Origin: Cyclobacteriaceae bacterium
Lineage (GTDB): Bacteria; Bacteroidota; Bacteroidia; Cytophagales; Cyclobacteriaceae
Assembly (NCBI GenBank): GCA_016787605.1
Contig: JAEUUE010000129.1
Coordinates: 1 to 64,000 of the forward strand
Reading direction: 5' to 3'
DNA: 64,000 nt
Part shown: in pieces, positions 24,716-32,882 of the stretch
Layout: each line of letters starts with the position of its first letter
How positions within the stretch are numbered: the first letter of the stretch is position 1
Position numbers and translations under genes: made by a program
The notes under the pieces: model-generated
The model's input: the letters and a program-made list of their open reading frames with translations, nothing else
Told to the model about the DNA's origin: nothing
Databases searched by the model: none

Positions 24716-25729
24716 ATGGCCATGGCAGTTTCAAAGACATTCTTCTGTATCGACGCGCACACCTGTGGCAATCCCGTACGCGTCGTGGCGGGCGGAGGCC
24801 CTCCGTTGCAAGGCAAAAACATGAGCGAGAAGCGCCAGCATTTCCTTCGCGAGTACGACTGGATCCGGAAAGGACTGATGTTTGAACCCCGCGGCCATGA
24901 CATGATGAGCGGAAGCATTCTCTACCCGCCCACCGATCCGGCCAATGATGTCGGCGTATTGTTCATCGAGACGAGCGGGTGTTTGCCCATGTGCGGCCAT
25001 GGTACCATCGGGACAGTGACCATTGCGATCGAACACGGACTGGTGGTGCCCAAGACCCCGGGCATTCTGAACCTTGAAGTTCCCGCCGGCCTTGTGCGTA
25101 TCGAATACAAACAGGAGGGGAAGAAAGTGAAGTCGGTGAAGATCCGTAACGTGAAAGCCTTCCTGGCGGCCAAAGACATTAAAGCCACGTGTCCGGTGTT
25201 GGGTGAACTCACCCTGGATGTGGCGTATGGAGGCAACTTCTACGCCATCGTCGACGTGCAGGAGAATTTCAAGGGATTAGAGCATTACACCGCTGACCAG
25301 TTGGTGAACTGGAGCCGCGAACTCCGGAAAGACATCAATAAACACCACTCCTTTGTCCACCCGGAGGACCCCACCATCAGCAAGTGCAGCCATATTCTCT
25401 GGACGGGTAAAACCCTGGATCCGCAATCCACCGCGCGCAACGCCGTCTTCTATGGCGACAAAGCCATCGACCGCTCGCCTTGCGGAACGGGAACATCGGC
25501 CCGCCTGGCCCAGTGGCATGCACGTGGAAGGATCAAGCAGGGAGAAGAATTCGTTCACGAGAGCATCATCGGTTCCAAGTTTATCGGAAGGGTGGAGGAG
25601 GTGACTTCCCTTGGTAATGTGCCTGCCATTGTCCCCAGTGTGGAAGGCTGGGCTCGGGTATACGGACTCAACACGATCACCATCGATCCCGATGATGATC
25701 CTTATGCGTACGGGTTCCAGGTAATCTAA
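24716..25729 (+). CDS. 4-hydroxyproline epimerase (proline racemase family)
   Basis: Converts trans-4-hydroxy-L-proline to cis-4-hydroxy-D-proline. Both catalytic cysteines are present: Cys93 in MCGHGTIG and Cys256 in DRSPCGTGTSARLAQ, so it is a racemase/epimerase and not the Ser- or Thr-substituted dehydratase form. The frame is open 27 codons upstream, but that part overlaps the dehydrogenase in another frame; ATG 24716 gives a 337-residue protein of family length, with 24722 as an alternative. It lies 1 nt after the dehydrogenase stop and 4 nt before the oxidoreductase gene. Confidence 0.94.
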   Translation: MAMAVSKTFFCIDAHTCGNPVRVVAGGGPPLQGKNMSEKRQHFLREYDWIRKGLMFEPRGHDMMSGSILYPPTDPANDVGVLFIETSGCLPMCGHGTIGTVTIAIEHGLVVPKTPGILNLEVPAGLVRIEYKQEGKKVKSVKIRNVKAFLAAKDIKATCPVLGELTLDVAYGGNFYAIVDVQENFKGLEHYTADQLVNWSRELRKDINKHHSFVHPEDPTISKCSHILWTGKTLDPQSTARNAVFYGDKAIDRSPCGTGTSARLAQWHARGRIKQGEEFVHESIIGSKFIGRVEEVTSLGNVPAIVPSVEGWARVYGLNTITIDPDDDPYAYGFQVI

Positions 25730-25733
25730 TGGT

Positions 25734-26981
25734 ATGGCGCAAGTAATCATCATCGGCGGCGGTATCGTAGGTTTGAGCTCGGCCCTGTACCTGCGCAAGG
25801 CGGGATACTCTGTCCGCGTGCTCGACCAGGGGAACCTGGAGGAGGGGTGTTCTTTTGGAAACGCTGGGATGATTGTACCCAGTCACTTCATCCCGTTGGC
25901 CGCACCGGGCATGGTGGCGAAAGGAATCCGGTGGATGTTTAATTCCGAAAGCCCTTTCTACGTCCGTCCGCGTTTGAGTGCCGACCTGATCGGGTGGGGA
26001 TGGAAGTTCTACCGGCATGCCAACAGCCGTCATGTCGACAAGAGCATGCCGGCCCTGACGGCGCTAAACCTCTACAGCAAGAAGCAATACCAGGAGTGGG
26101 CCGCCACGTTGCCGTTTGATTTTGGTTTCCAGGAGAGAGGCTTGCTCATGCTCTATCACGACCCGCACCTGGAAAAGGAAGAGCAGGAGACGGCAGAGCT
26201 GGCCGAGAAGATGGGCATCGAAGCCCGTGTGCTGTCGTTGCCGCAGATCCAGGCGCTGGAACCCGACGTTCGGGTAAGCGCGCGGGGCGGCGTCTATTAT
26301 CCCGGGGACGCTCACCTGACGCCGGGCACCCTGATGAAAAATCTTCTTCAGCACCTCCGTGATTCGGGTGTTTCCATCGAAGGCAACACGCACGTGCACT
26401 CCTTCGATGGTGACGGACATACGATCAAATCAGTCCGGACGACGCGCGGAGTCTTCACCGCCGACCACTGGGTTGTTGCGGCAGGCTCCTGGTCCGGATG
26501 GCTTGCCACCGCGCTGGGCGTAACGCTGCCCATGCAGGCCGGCAAGGGATACAGTTTCCTGCTGAAAGATGTTCCCCGCAACACACGCATTCCCACCATT
26601 TTCCTGGAGGCGAGGGTGGCGGTGACGCCCATGGGTCCCAACCTTCGCTTCGGGGGAACGATGGAAATTTCCGGCATCAATCATACGATCAATATGAACC
26701 GGGTGAGGGGGATTGTGAATTCGATCAGCCGGTATTACCCCGACATGAAGGTGGAGATGCCGTCTCCGCGTGACGTGTGGCATGGGTTGAGACCTTGTTC
26801 TCCTGACGGGCTGCCTTACATCGGCCGCCTGAAACGCCGCGATAATGTGATCATCGCTTCGGGGCATGCCATGATGGGGCTGAGCCTGGGTCCCGGTACC
26901 GGCCGGTTGGTCAGCGACCTCGTGGAAGGCAAGGAGCCTGAAGTGGATTTGGCCCCGTTTGATCCCAATCGCTATAGCTGA
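25734..26981 (+). CDS. FAD-dependent oxidoreductase, probable D-hydroxyproline dehydrogenase
   Basis: This is a DadA-type D-amino-acid oxidoreductase, 415 residues. The FAD dinucleotide fold starts at residue 5 (IIGGGIVGLSSALYL). The substrate domain follows, and the C-terminal FAD-contact region reads 'GLRPCSPDGLPYIGRL' and 'ASGHAMMGLSLGPGTGRLVSDL'. In the operon it would oxidise cis-4-hydroxy-D-proline to 1-pyrroline-4-hydroxy-2-carboxylate, the substrate of the first gene product. It is the last gene of the operon. Confidence 0.92.
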   Translation: MAQVIIIGGGIVGLSSALYLRKAGYSVRVLDQGNLEEGCSFGNAGMIVPSHFIPLAAPGMVAKGIRWMFNSESPFYVRPRLSADLIGWGWKFYRHANSRHVDKSMPALTALNLYSKKQYQEWAATLPFDFGFQERGLLMLYHDPHLEKEEQETAELAEKMGIEARVLSLPQIQALEPDVRVSARGGVYYPGDAHLTPGTLMKNLLQHLRDSGVSIEGNTHVHSFDGDGHTIKSVRTTRGVFTADHWVVAAGSWSGWLATALGVTLPMQAGKGYSFLLKDVPRNTRIPTIFLEARVAVTPMGPNLRFGGTMEISGINHTINMNRVRGIVNSISRYYPDMKVEMPSPRDVWHGLRPCSPDGLPYIGRLKRRDNVIIASGHAMMGLSLGPGTGRLVSDLVEGKEPEVDLAPFDPNRYS

Positions 26982-27006
26982 GCCTTCCATTCGCGAAAGC
27001 CTGGAA

Positions 27007-27036
27007 ACAAAAATGCCCCGACGTGAGTCGGGGCAT
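27007..27036 (-). terminator. rho-independent terminator of the RRM gene
   Basis: ATGCCCCGAC and GTCGGGGCAT pair perfectly around a GTGA loop. On the minus strand the stem is followed by TTTTTG. It lies 28 nt after the RRM stop codon and may also end the convergent hydroxyproline operon. Confidence 0.85.
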
Positions 27037-27064
27037 GTATATCCAAACGTTCTGTTTAGTCGGA

Positions 27065-27376
27065 TTATCCTTCGCGGTCAAAACCGCCGCGGCGGAAGCC
27101 ACCGCCGTTGTTACCGCGGAAGCTGGGGCGATCTTCACGGGGACGAGCCTCGTTGACCACCAGGTTTTTGCCTTGGAAATCCGCACCGTTGAGACTGGCG
27201 ATGGCCTGGCGAGCAGAACCGTCATCCGCCATTTCAACGAAACCGAAACCGCGGCTGCGCTGAGTGACTTTGTCCATGATGATCTTCGCGGACGTTACTT
27301 CACCGAATGCGGCAAAGTGAGCTTTCAGCTGGTCTTCCGTGGCCTTCCAGGGAATGTTGGCTACATAAATGTTCAT
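27065..27376 (-). CDS. RNA-binding protein with one RRM domain
   Basis: This 103-residue protein is a single RNA recognition motif: RNP2 IYVANI (residues 3-8), RNP1 RGFGFVEM (42-49) and a short Gly/Arg/Phe-rich tail (about 83-103). Such proteins are cytosolic, bind single-stranded RNA and are often cold-induced in cyanobacteria and Bacteroidetes. It has its own promoter, an AT-rich leader of about 105 nt and a strong terminator, so it is a highly expressed single-gene unit (inference). Confidence 0.94.
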   Translation of the reverse strand: MNIYVANIPWKATEDQLKAHFAAFGEVTSAKIIMDKVTQRSRGFGFVEMADDGSARQAIASLNGADFQGKNLVVNEARPREDRPSFRGNNGGGFRRGGFDREG

Positions 27377-27488
27377 CGTACTACTGTTGAAATTAGTTAA
27401 ATAATTAAACGTTCTGTTAATCCAATAATCTCAACTGAAGTACCAGGAAACCTATGTGCCTACAGAGACTGATTATCAATTAACCTGA

Positions 27489-27496
27489 CAAATATA
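27489..27496 (-). promoter_or_regulatory. -7 promoter box of the RRM gene
   Basis: TATATTTG on the minus strand matches TAnnTTTG. A TTTG lies 24 bp further upstream. The implied transcript has a leader of about 105 nt. Confidence 0.55.
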
Positions 27497-27580
27497 GGTA
27501 AAAATATTTTTTATGGTTTCCAAAAGGGTGTTACTCAGGGGTTTTCGGGGAAAGAAGGGGCTTTTTGTGGCCTCCAGGGC

Positions 27581-28066
27581 CTATTTTACTGACCCGTACT
27601 CAGGGTGGGTCTCGACAAACCGGGCCAGCGATGCGGCCGCCGTCGAACGAATCTTGTTTTGCATCCAGGGTGTCCAGCCCAGCAGTTTTCCGGAAAGTCC
27701 GAAAGCCATACCGGCCCATCGCGTAAGGTCAAACGAATCGGTGTGCCGGATGATCCTGCCATCCCGAAACTCAAAGGAAGCGTGAATCTTGTTGTGTACC
27801 CGCCGGCCGGTGCGGGAAAAGGGATAACGTGCCTCCCAATCACAAGACCCTGCGGTGGAGTCAGCTGCAACCCGCGAAAATGTGATGTCCAATTCCCGGG
27901 CCGAGGTGGTCAGCATGTGCCACATGGCCTTGGCCTGGCTACCAGCGAGATGCGGAAAAACCGGGTCGGAAAAGACGACCTGGTCGTGATAGCAATCTTG
28001 CATGCCTTTCCAATCGCGTTTCTGAAACGCCGAATAAAACGACACGATGAGGTCTTTCTCGTTCAA
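27581..28066 (-). CDS. nuclear transport factor 2 / SnoaL-like protein
   Basis: This 161-residue protein has the NTF2-like alpha+beta cone: N-terminal 'IVSFYSAFQKRDWKGMQDCYHDQVVFSDPVFPHLAG', then strands with 'HNKIHASFEFRDGRIIRHTDSFD' typical of SnoaL-like domains. A C-terminal extension (about 118-161) carries Trp and basic residues. It overlaps the stop of the upstream nitrilase gene by 4 bp, so the two are translationally coupled. It could be a small-molecule enzyme or binding partner; no specific function can be given. Confidence 0.8.
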   Translation of the reverse strand: MNEKDLIVSFYSAFQKRDWKGMQDCYHDQVVFSDPVFPHLAGSQAKAMWHMLTTSARELDITFSRVAADSTAGSCDWEARYPFSRTGRRVHNKIHASFEFRDGRIIRHTDSFDLTRWAGMAFGLSGKLLGWTPWMQNKIRSTAAASLARFVETHPEYGSVK

Positions 28067-28974
28067 GGCTTCTTCTTCCAGTTGAAGTCAAATACGTCGG
28101 GCCGGGCATAATGGCCGATCACATCAAAGTCCATTTTGGCCTTGATGATTTCCCGCAAGTCAATTTCAGCGGTCAGGATCGCTTCCTTTCCGTAAACGGG
28201 ACCGGCAAGGGCCTTCCCTAACGGGCCGATAATGACGCTGCCGCCCGAGCTGGGCAAGGAAGGATGGTCGGGGACGAGTTTCTTTTGCAGGTCCTTGGGG
28301 TAGTGATCGCGTGTCAGGTACTGGTTGCAGCCGAGAACAAAGCATCGCCCTTCACAGGCGATGTGGGTAAGGGTAGCCTGCCAGCTATCACGGCAGTCGG
28401 CGGTCGGGGCGAGGTAAATCTCGACACCTTGCTGGTAGAGGGCCATGCGGGCCAGCGGCATGTAGTTTTCCCAGCAAATCAGCCCGCCGATTTTGCCCAG
28501 CGGGGTGTCGAGTGCCAGCAAGTCGCTTCCGTCACCTTCTCCCCACACAATCCGTTCCGCTGCCGTGGGTTTTATTTTGCGGTGACGATGAACCAGGTGG
28601 CCCTCCGGGGAAAAATACAACAAGGTGCAATAGAGGGTGTCGCTAAGCGTATCCTTCTCGGTAACCCCGACGACCACATAGGCTTTGGCAGACTTTGCCC
28701 AGGCGGCGATTTTTTTGGTGTCGGGACCCGGAACCTCGATCGCGTTTTCCCAGTAGCGGAGAAACATCTCCCGTCCTTCGGGTGTCCGTCCGCCGATAGC
28801 AGTGCCGAAAATAAGGCCGCGAGGATATCCTGGCAGGATGACCTCGGGAAAGAGAATGAGCTTTGGCTTCGCTTGACTGGCTTTTTGAATGTAGTGCCCC
28901 ACCTTGTCAAGCGTCTTCTTCTTGTCGAAGAGTGCCGGCGCCGCTTGAACAACCGATGCGTGGAAAACTGTCAT
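28063..28974 (-). CDS. nitrilase (carbon-nitrogen hydrolase, nitrilase branch)
   Basis: Converts nitriles to carboxylic acids and ammonia in the cytosol. The catalytic triad is complete: Glu44 (FPEVILPGYPRG), Lys133 (HRKIKPT) and Cys167 (CWENYMPLAR). The GYPRG and CWENYMPLAR wording belongs to branch-1 nitrilases and cyanide-degrading enzymes, not the amidase branches. It has 303 residues, short at the C terminus compared with many nitrilases of about 330-350. A TTAATTTG box lies 5 nt before the ATG. It is coupled to the NTF2-like gene. Confidence 0.9.
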   Translation of the reverse strand: MTVFHASVVQAAPALFDKKKTLDKVGHYIQKASQAKPKLILFPEVILPGYPRGLIFGTAIGGRTPEGREMFLRYWENAIEVPGPDTKKIAAWAKSAKAYVVVGVTEKDTLSDTLYCTLLYFSPEGHLVHRHRKIKPTAAERIVWGEGDGSDLLALDTPLGKIGGLICWENYMPLARMALYQQGVEIYLAPTADCRDSWQATLTHIACEGRCFVLGCNQYLTRDHYPKDLQKKLVPDHPSLPSSGGSVIIGPLGKALAGPVYGKEAILTAEIDLREIIKAKMDFDVIGHYARPDVFDFNWKKKP

Positions 28975-29004
28975 CGGTTCAAATTAAGGGAAAGAAAAGG
29001 AATA

Positions 29005-29751
29005 TCAATAGGCCCGCTCCACGGAGCCGGACCCATAGACCTTTTTAGACAGGGTTTTGGTGTTTCCTTTCAGCTTCACGGAGCCAGAGCCATACACGGT
29101 GACCTCCGCGTTGGTGCTAACGTTTAGTTCGGCCGACCCGCTGCCGCTGATTTTGACCAGGGCACTCTCCATCGGGCAATCAAATCCTTTCAGGCTGCCC
29201 GAGCCGCTGACCACGGCCGTCAGGGAAGTGCCATATCCCCGTAGCGTCAGGTTGCCGGAGCCGCTCTGTTCGGCGGTTACCGCATTGCCCTTGATGTCTA
29301 CATCGAGGGTGCCGCTGCCGGTGACGGCCAGCGCCAGCTTGTCGGCAGAAATCGAGTTCTCCGACTGGATCTTGCCGGCGCCGTTGACCTGTAAATCAGT
29401 TACGTTCTTCATGCTGATATAGACCTTCATGGAGGGGTTCAGCTTGATGTCATCAATCTTGGACCAGATGCTTTTATTGCTTGTCTCCGGTTTGCGCTCC
29501 ACGTTGATCATCAGGATGCCATTCTCCACTTTGAACTCCGTCAGCTCAAAAATCTCCGTGAGGGCATCGACCACCACTTCCTGCTTGTTGGTTTGCTTGA
29601 GTATTACCGTGTAGCCGGAATTGACGTAGATGCCATGAAATTCAGGAAGCTCCAGGGTCTTCTTGGTGTTCTGGGCAAAGGCCAGGGAACCGGCGGTTAG
29701 CAGGAGGATAGACAGCAGGATGAGCGTGAGCAGCAGGTTTATTTTTCTCAT
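29005..29751 (-). CDS. head-GIN domain (DUF2807) exported protein
   Basis: The ATG at 29751 is preferred to a TTG three codons upstream. A signal peptide (about 1-27, ending LAFAQ) precedes a DUF2807 beta-helix rich in repeated 'GSGxL/GSGS' turns from about residue 125 to the end, with 'LQVNGAGKIQSENSISADKLALAVTGSGTLDVDIKG' as the clearest repeat. Such proteins are periplasmic or surface-bound adhesin-like beta-solenoids in Bacteroidetes; no catalytic residues are seen. Function unknown. Confidence 0.85.
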   Translation of the reverse strand: MRKINLLLTLILLSILLLTAGSLAFAQNTKKTLELPEFHGIYVNSGYTVILKQTNKQEVVVDALTEIFELTEFKVENGILMINVERKPETSNKSIWSKIDDIKLNPSMKVYISMKNVTDLQVNGAGKIQSENSISADKLALAVTGSGTLDVDIKGNAVTAEQSGSGNLTLRGYGTSLTAVVSGSGSLKGFDCPMESALVKISGSGSAELNVSTNAEVTVYGSGSVKLKGNTKTLSKKVYGSGSVERAY

Positions 29752-29868
29752 AAGACGCAATGCTTTAAGCGGAGCAGAGTGATCGCGGGTTAACCCAATC
29801 GTAACCAGCCTGTTAATCTACATGAGATTTTCCAGTATGCGCAAGGGGATGTAAGAAATTAGCGGTTT

Positions 29869-29976
29869 TTAACGATTTGGCTTCCGGAAGATCCACCGGT
29901 AGACCAGGATGAAAAGGGCCAGTCCAATGACCAGGACCAGGCCGACTTCGGGGGTAACTTGGGCTGCGCCGTGCAT
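29869..29976 (-). CDS. 35-residue single-TM peptide (unannotated small ORF)
   Basis: This is a short reading frame missed by length cut-offs. It starts ATG at 29976 (MHGAAQVTPEVG), has a hydrophobic helix (about 13-25) and a basic end (YRWIFRKPNR), the topology of a small inner-membrane protein with its C terminus inside. It starts 9 nt after the stop of the helix-hairpin-helix/barrel gene on the same strand, so it could be the third gene of that operon. No Shine-Dalgarno is evident. Chance ORF remains possible. Confidence 0.45.
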   Translation of the reverse strand: MHGAAQVTPEVGLVLVIGLALFILVYRWIFRKPNR

Positions 29977-29985
29977 ATCAAAAAG

Positions 29986-32022
29986 CTAAGGCCTTATTCG
30001 AAGTTGAAATTTAACATCATTTCGCGCATTTCCCGTTATTTCGTCGCCACCGGTGCCAATCAGGGTACGATCGGTGTAGGTCGTACGGCCCCATCGCAAC
30101 CAAAGGTCCACTTTCCGCGAAACCGCATAGTGAACCAATAGGTAGTTCCTGAACCCTGAACCTTCGTAGGCGGGGAGCGAAGTGGCCAGCCAGACATCCC
30201 TTTCATAGACATACTGCCGGTTTTCGTAGTCATCGGTGTCAAACAGGGCATAACGAAAGGCTATCGACCATCGTCCTTGTTTCCAGGAAGCCTCGTTGAC
30301 CATGGCCATCCCGTACGTGGTGGTTGACCCCAGGGAATAACGGCTTCCTTGTATCCTCGATTTCAGCGAGACGTTGGCCGTCGCCATGAATTCGCCCCCT
30401 ATCCAGAGGTTTATCTTTTGCCCCTGGGCAGTTTCAAACAAGGTGGATTCTCCCGCCACGTTTCGGGCCTTCGTTTCTTCCCGTAGCTGAAAGTAGAAGG
30501 AGGTATTTCGGCTGGGTGCCAGATCCACGCGGATGAGCCATTCTGATCCTTCGCTTGGACGGTATACCCGGTACCGTAGCCACGGGAACCTGAAGTAATC
30601 GAAGTAACCGGAAACCGATAGCCGCCGGCTGAAGGTGTATCTCATCCCCGTATAGAAGCCCTGCTCATTCTGTGGCGTGGAACCCTCGCTCAGCACATTG
30701 GCATAAGAAGAGAAATAATCTCGCTGAAAATTCCGGTACAGCCACGCCGCCTCCAGTTGGGAGGTGAGGTTGCCCAGGATCCCGGCCGTGAAACCGTTGC
30801 CTCGAGTAAGTGTCTGCGCAAACTCACCGAATAAGGTGACATTGGCCCAGCTGGCATTAAGGTAGGCGCCGGTATTCACCAGCGATGCACCCCTGAAGGG
30901 CTCCTGGTTGTAGGCGGTGGGTTCGGCCGAAAGCGTCTTGCTCCATCGTTTTTCTGTGGCCAGGATGCCAAAGTCGAGTCGCCGGCTTTGAAACTGTATC
31001 GCCACGCCGATATCACGGTCACTGATTTGTCCCCGGGCAGCCCGCTCACTGGCTGTCCGATGAAGTCCCGATGACTGGATGGATCTGAAATGATCACCAC
31101 GAAGAGTGGCATCCTGCCGTTTCTGCGATCCGAACAGATGAAGCCGTACAGACGGGGTTACGCGGAAACTGGCCGCCACCCCGCGCAGATAATAGCTCTC
31201 ACTGGCAGACATGTAGGGCAGGAAGCCCAGGTTGCTTCGCCGGATACCGGTGATCGTTTGTGCGGTCTTACCTAGTCCGAATGCGCTACCCAATTGAAGG
31301 CCTTGTCCAAACTGGCACTGGAAGTCCCCGATTACCAGGTTTTCCAACCGGCCCCGTCGTTGCAGTTGGAGGTGACCTGAATAAAAGTCAAATCCATATA
31401 GCCTCTGCGTCGGGTCCCATGCCATGATTTCGCCCGGATCCTTTTCGGCGGTAAACCCTAGGCTGAATTCATTCGTGCGGGCCACGCGGCAACGCAGGTA
31501 GAATTTGTCCGGGCTTCCGGCATATCGCTGAGCTGAGTCCGACTCCGGGCGGTAGGCGCGCCGTGTTTCAAGCGTCCGTTCGTAGCGGGCGAGCAGGTAC
31601 GCGTTGGTTTCCCGCCCGATTCGTTTCAGCGTCTCTCCGCTCACCCGGGACTCTTCGCCGATCACGCGCACGAAGGGGGCAACCCGGCTGACGGTTTCGG
31701 CCGTCCATCCGGGAACGGCCTGCAGTTCCAGCACATCCAGCAGCGGGCCAAATTCTTCGCGGTAGGCGATCAGTTCGTTGATTTCTTTCTCCGACAGCAC
31801 CATCACCGTTCGCAGTTGTTCGCGCGACACCTTGTTGATATCTGCGGGATTGGCCAGGAGGTGGGTAAGCGTTTCGTAGAGCTCTTCGTAGCTTACGTCT
31901 TCTTCCGCCGTGGCGAGCAGTTCGTCGGCCAGCCGGTCAAGCATGTCGCCCGGGTCAGACGCCTGCTGTCCAAGGCAGGCGCAAGGAAATGACAGCACCA
32001 GGAGTTGCAACCAGGCTTTCAT
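29986..32022 (-). CDS. exported ComEA-like helix-hairpin-helix protein fused to an outer-membrane beta-barrel
   Basis: This 678-residue protein has a signal peptide (about 1-19), a short acidic helical region, a ComEA-type HhH domain (about 60-119; 'INKVSREQLRT...INELIAYREEFGPLLDVLELQAVPG') and, from about 150 to the end, amphipathic beta strands rich in aromatic residues as in an outer-membrane barrel. The first hairpin lacks the usual GxG; the second keeps PGW. HhH domains bind DNA backbone, which is unexpected outside the cytoplasm except in competence. It overlaps the upstream PorQ-like gene by 4 bp. Confidence 0.85.
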   Translation of the reverse strand: MKAWLQLLVLSFPCACLGQQASDPGDMLDRLADELLATAEEDVSYEELYETLTHLLANPADINKVSREQLRTVMVLSEKEINELIAYREEFGPLLDVLELQAVPGWTAETVSRVAPFVRVIGEESRVSGETLKRIGRETNAYLLARYERTLETRRAYRPESDSAQRYAGSPDKFYLRCRVARTNEFSLGFTAEKDPGEIMAWDPTQRLYGFDFYSGHLQLQRRGRLENLVIGDFQCQFGQGLQLGSAFGLGKTAQTITGIRRSNLGFLPYMSASESYYLRGVAASFRVTPSVRLHLFGSQKRQDATLRGDHFRSIQSSGLHRTASERAARGQISDRDIGVAIQFQSRRLDFGILATEKRWSKTLSAEPTAYNQEPFRGASLVNTGAYLNASWANVTLFGEFAQTLTRGNGFTAGILGNLTSQLEAAWLYRNFQRDYFSSYANVLSEGSTPQNEQGFYTGMRYTFSRRLSVSGYFDYFRFPWLRYRVYRPSEGSEWLIRVDLAPSRNTSFYFQLREETKARNVAGESTLFETAQGQKINLWIGGEFMATANVSLKSRIQGSRYSLGSTTTYGMAMVNEASWKQGRWSIAFRYALFDTDDYENRQYVYERDVWLATSLPAYEGSGFRNYLLVHYAVSRKVDLWLRWGRTTYTDRTLIGTGGDEITGNARNDVKFQLRIRP

Positions 32023-32831
32023 GACTTCTTATTCTTCTGGATGCGGTAAGTGGCAGAGGCCTGGTAGGAAAGGCCGAGCACCGATTGATAGGAGGAAGCA
32101 AAGTCAAATTGAAGCCTTGTGGTCTTGGCTCCCACGCCCCCCGAGAGAATCAAGGGGTTGGTGCCGATCCCGGCGCGCGCAAACATCTTCTTGAAAAGGG
32201 TCACTTCAAGTCCTGCCTTCACCTGGAGCGGCATGTCCAGTTGCTTTTCCGCCTCGGCCACGAGCATAGCTCCTTCCGGTGATTTCCAGCTGGTGGCCGC
32301 CACGAAGACCACGGGTAACGGGTCTTCCGGTGTCAACCCGGCTTGTCCCACGTTAAAAATTCCTGCACCAATGGTCCACGCCGGCGTGAGTTGGGTCAGC
32401 CCGGCGACATCAATCGTGAGGGCGGTTTGCGGGCCAAACCCGTCGGCCCGATATTGGAGAAAGTTGGTTTTGATTCCAAGGGCCGTGTGGTCAATCCGGT
32501 GACTGAACCCGGCTGTCAGAAACTGTTCGCTGTACAGGTCGTCGCCGAACCGGAAAGCACCGGCGGCCAACGTGCCGAAAGACAATGGCCAATTGACGGC
32601 GGCGGCCCGCCGATCAGCGCCTGGCAGCGCCGGCAGAATTTCGTAACTGAAAAAGACGGAGGGATCGGTCAGGAAACCCAGCGAGGCGACGTTATGAAAG
32701 AGGGAGGAGGGATCCGTGAGGGTAAATGCCGCATTTCCCATCCCGGCAGCCCGGGCGCCCAAGCGTGTGGATACGCTTTGAGCGACGGAGGGAGAATTAA
32801 TTAGGAGGAGGATGAATATCAACCGGTGCAT
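32019..32831 (-). CDS. PorV/PorQ-like outer-membrane beta-barrel protein
   Basis: This 270-residue protein has a signal peptide (about 1-17) followed by 'STRLGARAAGMGNAAFTLTDPSSLFHNVASLGFL', the N-terminal signature of the PorV/PorQ/UPF0164 group of 14-strand-type barrels, then alternating strands to the end. PorV and PorQ are T9SS outer-membrane components, but this copy is short and paired with the helix-hairpin-helix barrel gene, so it may serve that protein. The ATGA overlap (32019-32022) indicates translational coupling. Confidence 0.8.
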   Translation of the reverse strand: MHRLIFILLLINSPSVAQSVSTRLGARAAGMGNAAFTLTDPSSLFHNVASLGFLTDPSVFFSYEILPALPGADRRAAAVNWPLSFGTLAAGAFRFGDDLYSEQFLTAGFSHRIDHTALGIKTNFLQYRADGFGPQTALTIDVAGLTQLTPAWTIGAGIFNVGQAGLTPEDPLPVVFVAATSWKSPEGAMLVAEAEKQLDMPLQVKAGLEVTLFKKMFARAGIGTNPLILSGGVGAKTTRLQFDFASSYQSVLGLSYQASATYRIQKNKKS

Positions 32832-32882
32832 GCTTGATGATTTGAGGCTAAGTTTACAGCCACAAGACCGCCCGCTACACCC

